Shown here piece after piece: positions 55,303-64,000 of a DNA stretch of 64,000 nt (positions are counted from its first letter, which is position 1; each line of letters begins with the position of its first letter). The notes beneath the pieces were generated by a model, which worked only from the letters and a program-made list of their open reading frames with translations, did not search any database and had not been told where the DNA came from. A program made the position numbers and the translations under genes. Source of the stretch: Neospora caninum Liverpool (Eukaryota; Apicomplexa; Conoidasida; Eucoccidiorida; Sarcocystidae); NCBI RefSeq assembly GCF_000208865.1, contig NC_018386.1, forward strand, positions 124,001-188,000, in the 5' to 3' direction.

Positions 55303-58300
55303 TTACCGGCGAAGGAAGAGAATCGTCAGAGGCTTGCCGCCGACTTCGAGAGTCTCGCGGCAAACCGTCTCTGGGCTTTCGACGCCGTTCACCTCGCCCA
55401 CCGGGCTTCCCAGATGCAGCTCGCGGCGTAGGCACGCACAAATGTACGCAGATTCTTCTTGCAACAGAGCGTGGAACTCCGAATCTTCGCTGAATGCATG
55501 CATCTTCACGTCGTCCGTTTGGTTCAGATTGTGCTGGAAAGAAGGACCATCCACACAGCCACAGAGGCGCACGCGCACTCATGCATCTCGACGCTTTGCA
55601 TATACAGCAGGGCTAGAGCACCGAAGCGAGCGTTGAAACGGAAAGACCGGAGAAGGTGACCGCGAAACCTAGATGTCACCATCCAGGACTGCTCAAGTCG
55701 AGAGAGTTGCGAAAGGAGAAAAATAAGCAGAGCACGGATAGACAACTGTCTACCGATTCCTCTGACCTCATACATCTCCATATAGCGAAAGCGGTCGACA
55801 CATGCAACTATCGAGAGGTATACTTACATCTATGGAGACGGTGGATGTACATCCAGTCATGTGTAGGTCTACACGAAATCATATATATACATACATATAT
55901 ATAATCGGCTGTTGTGTCTGTCGCCACAACTCTCACCTGCTTTCTGAGTTTCTGCACGCGGTTCGCCACCTGGAGACAGCAGAGAGAGAGACGAGCAGGT
56001 TTACGACGGGTTCGTTCGCATTTCGCGCGGGAGGAGCCGCTTCAGCCTTTCCGCTGCGAAGCGAAGCGCTGCATGCAGCAGCACGAGAGCACTGAAAGGC
56101 AGCGCGGAACCGCAGGGGAGACGAAAAGCCCAGGCGAAGTAAAGCAGAAAGAGGGACAGCGAGGAGGCAAAAGGGGACTGACAAAAAAAAGGCCATCCTC
56201 CAGGGAGAAGACCGAAGCGACCACGCATCGGGGCGAAAGCGCAAGAAGAGGAAGGAAAGGCGCAAACAGGCAAGAGGCCGAGGCGAAACGAGACAGAGAG
56301 TAACAACACCGAGAAGAACGCCGACACCAAGGGGAAAGGCGCGCGTGGCCGAAAGATGAGAAACAACAGGAGGCGAGCGGGAAAGCACACAAGCTGCTGA
56401 ACGTTACCTCGCGCGCCAAGGCTTTCCGCTGGAGGGAATCGTCGGGCGTGAAGTCCATGACGACGACCACGGAACTGAAAACACGCGGCAGAGAAGAGCG
56501 CAGGCAGCGCCGAAAGCGTCAAATATCGCTACCAATTTGCCCACGGAAAACGCCTCTCGCAACGCGAAACGCGCATTTTCACGCAACAGCAAAAGATGGC
56601 GACGCGTCACCAAGTGCCGCCCCTGCACGTGAGCACAGAGCGCGCCTCCTCAATTTTCTCTCTCTTTTTCTCTCTCGTGTCTCAAGCAGCATTTGCTTTG
56701 CTCGCGGAGCCTGCGAGAGAGGACGGTCGTGTGTGTCATGTTCCTTTTTCGTTTGCTCGACGTCTCTTCGTCTCACTTGTCACCCTCAACCACAAGGTTA
56801 GGATCCGCCTTTTCCCCGGTTTTCAGGGTCCGGTGGAGCGTCAAGTCGTCCGGGCCGAGCACGTGTTTGCCGTCGAGAACTTCCAGAGTCGCCGTTTCTT
56901 CGAACTTCTCCAACTCCGCATGCGAGAGATTCCTCACGGCTTCCTGGACCGCGCGCATGTCTTTGCCGAGGCGCGCCCCCAGGTTCTTGAAGTTGGGCGT
57001 CGCTGATAGCTGAATGCCGCTCTTGTCGCTGCTCACGTCCAAGTCGATGACGTTCAACTCTTCCTGCGCACGCGAACAGAACGCAGAGACCGGAAGAAAA
57101 CGTAAGGGCCAGGAACGGCTAGCCGCGACTCACGCACACAACGGTTTCAGGTGTAGACGAACGCGAAAGCGAGAATTCCTCTCTCGCGGCACACGCGCCG
57201 AGAACTAGCCGATGTGTGGGAGAACCTGCAGGCGCACAAACCCCCGACTCGGACTTTAGGACTGCCCGTCCCAACGCCTTTCCGCCCCAGAACGAACCTC
57301 CGACAGATCGCCACGCGAGAGCCTCCCATCGTAAACTTCCTCACGCAGGCAACTTTGTCCAGACTACACACACGCGTCGCCTCGGGAAATGAAGGAAACA
57401 CTTTCCCGGATTTCCACATGCATGCGCCCCACACGCAAACAGCAGGCGAAGCGGCGACTCCAGGCAAAGGTTGGTTTGTTTTCGGCGGGCGAATTACAGT
57501 CTGCGACGCATCGCGCATCTGTCTAGGGAGCGCCCGAAGCGTCGAGGTCCCAACGCACACCTATAATGGAGGGAGATATTCATACCCGCATACACGTGCA
57601 TGCATATGCGGTCATTCGCACGTTTGCGTTACCAGTCTTGTTCCTTCGTGTATAAACGATACGATAGAGGTCGTCTCGTGTATCTCTCTCCCATTCATCT
57701 GTTTTCTGCGTACCTTGACGTAGGCCTCGAGTTCGCGGATGTCGTTGATGTATTCAGGATCGGCGTGGAAAACGGTGAGGCATCGCACAGGCGTCTTCAC
57801 AGGCACGCGCTGTCGCTCACGCATAACGCGTCCGAGGTTGATGACTGCATGCGAAAGAAGAAAAAACGAGGCGGGAGACTGAGAGCAGCGAGAGTCGAGC
57901 ACACGGGCCAAAAACGAGAAACGCGCTGGACGAAGACGGACAAACGGCGTCAGACGAATCCTTTTCTGCCGTCTGGGTCTGTCCTGACTTGCCGCGTGCG
58001 TGAACTGTACGCTATTTGGAGCCTTCTGGAAGCGCCGCGTCCCGCCGAGAATTCCCTGGATCCGCGCTCTCGCGGGAAAGAGCAGACTCGACACTGCCTC
58101 GCGAGATCGCAGCCTGCGGCGGTCCGTTTGCCCGCGCGCTCGTTCGCTTCCGTCTGCTTCCTCGGTACGTGTGTCTGCACGGGTCTCGTGCAGGAGCGAA
58201 AGCCTTTACCTGTCTGCATGCGACCCATCTGCCGCTCAATGGTGCTGTCCAGCACGTCTTCGGCCGCCTCCGGGATCATGAGGAAATGCACACTTTCCGC

Positions 58301-59397
58301 GAGCAGAGGATGGCCTTCACGCAGAGCGCGCTTCAGGTTTTGATACAGAAGCTCCGACATGAACGGCGTCAGCGGTCCCTGAAGCAAACATCCATCGCGC
58401 AGATCTGCATGCGTGTTTGTGTGGACGGCACGCCCTGACGCGCGAGGCGACACAGCCACGCATGCTTGAGACCAGTGACGGAAGTAGGCATGCATGCAGC
58501 ACAGAACGGAAGCACTCACGGCCGCGACCGGCCGCGACCGTGGCACATAGACCCAAATATATATACATGCACATATCCACCCTTTTACAGATGGACAGGG
58601 AAAGGAAAACGCGGCACACGCTGGCGGGACGCTCGGTTTCCTTCCGGCGTCCAACTGCTGCCGCTTTGAGAAGACGAGACAGAGACGTGTCTGTCTATTA
58701 TCATGAACGAGAAGCGAATGGAGCCCGAACTGACTGGGGGCTTTGACCTGAGAGCCCCGTCGGCTTACCATGCACAAGACGGTGGTCAAGAGAACGTCAA
58801 ACAGAGTTTGCAGGGACGTCGCGGCTTCTTCTTCGCCCATGGTCCCGCGCATGCGGTCGCGGTTCAGGCGCACGTACCTACAAAGGCAACCGGGCCGGCA
58901 AATGGGAATGAGAGAAGGAAACGCGCGACAGGAAACGGCGAAACGGATCGAGACGCCGTGTGACAGTGTCGAAGGCGCAAGAGTCGTCCTCTTTCACGGC
59001 GAAAGCGGCGCTCACCAGTTGGTTAGTTGATCCAGGAAATGCAGCAGCCGCGGGACAACCGTGTACAGTCGATACGCCTGCATTTCTTGGTGGAAGAACT
59101 GAAGGGGAAAACACAAAAGAAGCCAGTCCAAAAAAGAGGTAAAGTGGAGTCGCCGAAGGACGTCCTCTCGGGTCCGACTCAACAGATTGAGAAGTAGACT
59201 GGAAATTGCGGGTGCCTCGAGACACGCGGGCGGGGGCGGATCCCACCACAGAGAAAAAGTCGCGCAGCCACGAATCCATCCCACCCACATCCATGTCGAT
59301 CCTCCCCACCGATTCGCCATTGATTTGAGCGACTACAAATCGGTGTGTGTCGTACCACGTATTTCTCGGCATCTGAATCGCCGTGCCCCCACAAATA

Positions 59398-59435
<38 letters not shown>

Positions 59436-62400
59436 TACATACCCCATATATATATATATATATATTCATATATATATATATATATATATATTCATATATA
59501 TATATATATATGAATATATATATATATGAATATGCACGTATCTCTGCGGGGCCAGACAGGTGTAAGAGGCGTGTCGGGAAGGTGCTTGGTCTCATAGGTG
59601 GAGCGGCATCTTCTTACCTTCACCAGAGATTGCGTGGACGAGACGATCCACCGGTCCATGCTGTTGCCCCTGGCAATGAGGGCCGAAACTTTGCACGGTT
59701 CGAACTTCCGGCCAGACGTTTCGTAGCGAATCACTTCTTGAACGAGGAACCTGGCGCGGAGCAAAAACCGACAGTCGCGAAAAAAGGCGCGTGGAGACCC
59801 GCGGACAGGCGAAGGGCCAGGCGGTCGCGAATGCGGAGCGCGACGAGAAATCGCACAAACAGCTCCTGACATACTGGGCAGACGCGTCAGTACGCGCGTC
59901 TTTTTGACGACTGCTCACGAGAACCCCCGCCGACTCGCGAGAGGTCCACACCCTCCACAGGAAGCCTGCCGGCGCATGCGCTGGCTCCAAGGCCTCCACA
60001 CAATTGCGGGGACACATGGGTCACGCGCGGCCGGGCGCAGGCTGTTCAAACCTTCGTACCTGCACGCATGGTACCACGGCAGAAAGACGTCCTTGACGAC
60101 GTCCTTCACACCCTCGATTCGGAAACGCAGCGCCTCCGCTTTCACCACGGGGGAGTTGACGAGGTAGACGCGCAAGGCGTCCGCTCCATGGGCGTGGACC
60201 ACCTCGGTTGGGTCCGGGTAGTTCCTCAGGCGCTTGCTCATTTTTCGCCCATCTGCCGCGAGCACGAGGCCTGCATATAAACGAAGCATGCGGACGGAAG
60301 ACGGCCGAAAACGTGGCATCGGCTGCCTCTGCACGAAGGTTCTCCCCGCGAGCGAAGTTGTTTAGGAGGGCGCGGGCGGCCCCAAAAACACTTGGCGTCT
60401 TCCAGGGAGGCTCTCACGGCAACTCTACGACCCCCGAGAGTTCTCCTCCTCGCTCTCTCTTTTCCTGACCGCGGCGCTGGCCTCTCTCGTCTGAGTGGGT
60501 GTCGCGCTCGCGGGGCTTCTACGCGGCGTTTTTTAAAGGTGAAAAAGGCTGAGAGTTGCTGGCCGTGCTGCCATCGCCAGGCGGCCTTCTGCCCGTTCCC
60601 CGCGCGACGCGCGCCTCCGGCCGGTGTGTCTTCTCACCGTTGACAATGAGATTCTTGAAAGGTGGGCGGTCAAACAGCGCTGTGCTGATCACCATGAGGG
60701 TGTAGAACCATCCGCGCGTTTGGTCCAGACCCTCGGCAATGAAGTCCGCGGGGAATCCTTTTTGAAACTGCAGACAGGGTTAACACAGCCGAGACGCTCA
60801 AACTCCCTCGAGTTCACGCTTGGTCCCGTTTGTTTTTTCCCTTGCCTTTCTTTTCTGCAGTCGCTCGGCTTCCTCCCGAGGGCTTCGCGCCGCCTTCCTC
60901 CTCTGCCCGTGGGCTGTCTCGGCCGATTCCGTCCTTTTCAGTTTCCTGTTTCTGCGATACTTTGAACTTCCCTCGCTCAGCATGAGGCTGCAAACGCGAA
61001 GCGCGACTTGAGAGACATTTCCAACCGTCACACTTCTTCCGAGGTCTTCACTTCCCTGACCCTCCGTCCCCCCCCCCCCCCCGCCCGGTGTCGCGCCCGC
61101 TTTCTGTCGCTCTCCGGTCGTCGTCAAAAATCCTCCCGGATCTCGGCCTCGCCTTCCAATCCGTTACTGTCTCGTCTGTCACTCTCGGGTTAGTCGCCGT
61201 GGCAAGCGCCGTGTTTCTGCCGCTCGCTTCCCTTCGCGCGTCTGCGCCCGCGCGTCGCTCTCAACTTCCTGGCTTCCATCCCGCCCCGAGGCGTCTCCAT
61301 TACCATTTCCGCATTTTCAAAGGGATAGTGAATCTGGCCGTAGGGCATGGATCCGCTCTCGAACCAGCAGTCGAACACCTGCGGCACAAGCAGACAGAGA
61401 GGGTGAATTTGAACGCCACAGACTCCACGTGGTCTCGCAAAGCTCATCTGACGGGAAAACCAAACAGGCGGCGGCACGCGCTGCGGCCTACCTCCGGAAC
61501 GCGTTTCAACGGCGGGTATGTGTCCCCTCGTGGGTCGGGGATCATGATGTCGTCGATGAAGTGCCGGTGGATATCGGTTAGCTTCTTATCTGTGTACTTC
61601 TGCAGCTCTTCGAGGCTCCCTGAAGCGGCAACATGGAAGCAGGTTGAATCGCCAAACGAAACGCATGCAGCCAAAGCACGCAGTGATAAACTGGACAACG
61701 ACAGGCCGAGGACGAACCCGTCGCGGCGCCCTGAACATTGCCGATCTCCGCGCGCGCCGCCTCCCGCCAGCTTGCTCCCCGGTGCGGCCGAACTCCTCGC
61801 CCAGCCTAGGTTCACTAGGTTCACCGCTCTCACCAGACTCGCGCCTCGACGTTTTGTGTCCTCCGGCTTTTCCCGTCTCCCCGTTGTCTCCAATCCCTCC
61901 ACGAGAGCGCCATCCGTCTGTTTCCGCGCCTCCGCCTTCTTGCGGCACGCCTCCTCCCGCACGCCTCCTCACGCACGCCTCCTCCCGCACGCCTCACGTG
62001 GACGTTCCTCGGAGCAGCCAGGGCAGACGGTTTCTCTTCTTCTCTCCCCGCACAGCCCGCGTTCCGCTGCGTGTCCGTTCTGGCGCCTCACCGATGCAGA
62101 CGATTTGGGAGAAGTCTTCGCTCGTCCAGAGCGGGATCGGCGTTCCCCAGAATCGGTTTCTCGAGACGCACCAGTCGCGCGCTTCCGCCAACCAGTTCTT
62201 GAAGCGTTTCTCCTTGACGAAGGCGGGTACCCAGTAGGTCTGTTCGTTCGCCTCGACGAGCCGCTCGCGCAGGTGCTCGACGCGGACGAACCACGAAGGC
62301 ACTGCGCGGTAGATCAGCGGCGTGTCGCTGCGCCAGCAGTGGGGGTAGGCGTGGACGCAGTCCGCGTTCACCACGAGGCGATCGGCCGCCTTCAAAAGCT

Positions 62401-63891
62401 TCTTCACCACTTTATCCGCCTCCTTTATGTACAGCCCACTCAACTCGGGTCCGACCTCCGCCGTCATCGCGCCGTTGTCGTCGACCGGGCACGGAAGCGG
62501 ACCGCCCTGCACAACGACGCTGCATGCGCACGGGACAACGGGGGGAGCCCGCGTTTTGGGGGCCGAGACCGAGGAAAAACCAAGAAGTGACGCCGCGTCG
62601 ACGCGCGGCGAGCGCCACACGATGAAGCACAGGCGCACCGGAAACGCCCCTGACGACCGCGAGACCGACGGAGACGGAGGGGAGACGGGCGAAGGTCCGT
62701 GGGAGAAAAACGCGGAAACAAACGCGGCGAAAACAGGCAACGGGCAAGGGAACGGAGAACAGGTTTCCAGCCGAGAAAGGCAAAACTTTACAAGGCGAAA
62801 GAGAACGAAACGGCGGCAGGAAAAACGCCGCGGGTGCAGAAACCCGCAAAATCCGCGTTACAGAGAAGGCCACAGTTTCGGGTCTCCAACTCCTCTCCGC
62901 ATGCACACCGTCTGCTGCGTTTCGGGTTTCGCTTCTTTGTCTCCTGACGAGCGCTCCCGCTTCCTCGCTCGCTTTCGCAGCCGGCGAAACGAGGCAAAAG
63001 AGACGGCTAGCGCGAGACGAGAAAAACAGACGTACCCTTGCTCCAGGCACACTCGGAAATCGTCCTCGCCAAACGCAGGCGCGCAGTGGACGACGCCAGT
63101 ACCTGCAGGAACAAAGGAGCACATAGAGCGGGACGCCACCCAATAACGACCGTGACGAAACAAGAGCAGAGACCACGGCGATGGGCAGAAAAGAAGAGAA
63201 TCGCGGGGGGAGTCAACGAAAAGGAACCATCGCGTGAGACGAAAACTGGCCGCCGACGGCCCTTCCTGTTTCGTCTGTTGCTGTTTGGTCCTCTCCCGTA
63301 GTTTCTTTCGTTCCTTCCTGCGGATGGGCCTTTTCCTGGATTCGCCGCTGCGTGTCATTCGCCGGACTGGGACGGCGGAAACGCACCTGAATCGTCAGAA
63401 ACGTAGGCGTCCGCGACGACGCGGAACGCGGTGTCTCGGAAGGTGACGTTTTCATCTTCGCGAGAGTCCTTGCTGAAGAAGTCGAAGAGCGGTTTGTATT
63501 TCTTGCCTAGAAACGCAAAATCAGACGGGAGAGGTCCGCGCCTATAGTGAGCTTCTCATCTCGGTCGCGTCGGGTGTCTCCCCTTCTCGTCCATTCCCTC
63601 TCACTGCACTTCTCGTGTCCACATGGGTTCTCTCTTCTTCGACTTCGCTCTTTCTGCCGCCCGTCGCCCCGCCCCGCCCCGTCTCTCTGCACGTCCCTCT
63701 TGATTCGCCTCCTTGCCGTCGCTTTTTCTGTCTCCTCCGGTGAGCACCACCGTTGCGTCGCGCCTCTCGCCGCGCGTCTTCTCTCTTTCCCGTGCGTTTC
63801 CGCGGGGCCTTCGACGGAGCGACGCACCTTTCAACGCCGCGCCGGGGAAGCGGTCGACGACCTCGAAGTCCGTCGCGATGTCCATCTTCAG
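55303..63891 (-). CDS. IARS1: Isoleucyl-tRNA synthetase, eukaryotic cytosolic type (5' partial)
   Basis: A class I synthetase charging tRNA-Ile, with editing. Seventeen exons are visible, 821 residues; the gene runs off the right edge and about 260 N-terminal residues (with the HIGH motif) lie outside. Exons: 63891-63828, 63506-63387, 63102-63036, 62519-62092, 61619-61492, 61378-61304, 60767-60638, 60270-60060, 59750-59618, 59098-59016, 58877-58769, 58378-58210, 57844-57714, 57063-56777, 56474-56408, 55969-55937 and 55533-55303. Landmarks: [14 protein letters not shown] and [11 protein letters not shown] (editing domain), [34 protein letters not shown] (KMSKS loop), GADALRVYL and [11 protein letters not shown]. 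They match human IARS1 closely. The C-terminus stops at LFLRR-TAA, without the extra repeats that animal enzymes add. Phases agree throughout. Confidence 0.93.
59403..59533. repeat. TA microsatellite with TTCATA interruptions
   Basis: Four TA runs are separated by TTCATA or TGAATA, in the intron between exons 59750-59618 and 59098-59016 of the isoleucyl-tRNA synthetase gene. The inverted TTCATA/TGAATA pair could form a hairpin. Confidence 0.95.
61945..61998. repeat. 14-bp tandem repeat, about four copies
   Basis: GCACGCCTCCTCCC units at 61945, 61959, 61973 and a partial one at 61987, in the intron between exons 62519-62092 and 61619-61492. Confidence 0.9.
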
Positions 63892-64000
63892 CTGCGAAAA
63901 AAACGCAAGGGAAAGGCGGCGCAGAACCTGCGGAAAGGCGCGCAGGCGCTTTGGAGGCCGCGACACAGGCCCCGCCACGAGGAGGCCCGAGGAGAGAGTA

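Overview
The window looks like a piece of a coccidian apicomplexan chromosome (Sarcocystidae: Toxoplasma, Neospora, Hammondia or a close relative). Five things point this way. Genes are split into many small, phase-consistent GT-AG exons. Introns and spacers are full of TA, CATA and GTGCGT microsatellites and TGCATGC-type words. One gene is an intronless rhoptry (ROP) family pseudokinase, a family confined to coccidia. One is delta-tubulin, expected in organisms with flagellated gametes. One is an organellar release factor whose leader suggests apicoplast or mitochondrial import. I cannot name the species from sequence alone.

Layout, left to right. (1) 446-25007 (+): a very large, 5'-truncated gene of at least 32 exons, about 3,367 visible codons. 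Its ectodomain is built from dozens of GCC2/GCC3 (ephrin-receptor-like) cysteine modules. A cupredoxin-like juxtamembrane segment, one transmembrane helix and about 1,400 residues of coiled coil with an acidic C-terminus follow. (2) 27051-29538 (+): a three-exon PP2C phosphatase of the PTC7 type. (3) 30126-34409 (-): delta-tubulin. (4) 36801-38666 (+): a single-exon secreted ROP-family pseudokinase. (5) 41005-48491 (-): a 14-exon AIFM3-like Rieske plus FAD/NAD oxidoreductase. (6) 49887-54616 (+): an 8-exon class I release factor (RF1 type) with a long organelle-targeting leader. (7) 55303 to beyond the right edge (-): eukaryotic cytosolic-type isoleucyl-tRNA synthetase, N-terminus outside the window.

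The genes do not form an operon or an obvious pathway. Genes 1 and 2 are in tandem; 2/3, 4/5 and 6/7 are tail to tail; 3/4 and 5/6 are head to head and share 2.4 kb and 1.4 kb upstream regions. Delta-tubulin points to microgamete or basal-body biology, the pseudokinase to invasion and host manipulation, and the release factor and tRNA synthetase to translation. The AIFM3-like protein points to organelle redox chemistry.

The least familiar object is gene 1. The structurally oddest sites are a 78-bp tandem duplication that copies a splice donor in gene 5 and a 20-bp triplication that copies the stop codon of gene 4. Exon coordinates come from reading splice sites and phase by eye. Most are mutually consistent, and the uncertain ones are flagged. 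No tRNA, rRNA, CRISPR array or transposon was recognised.
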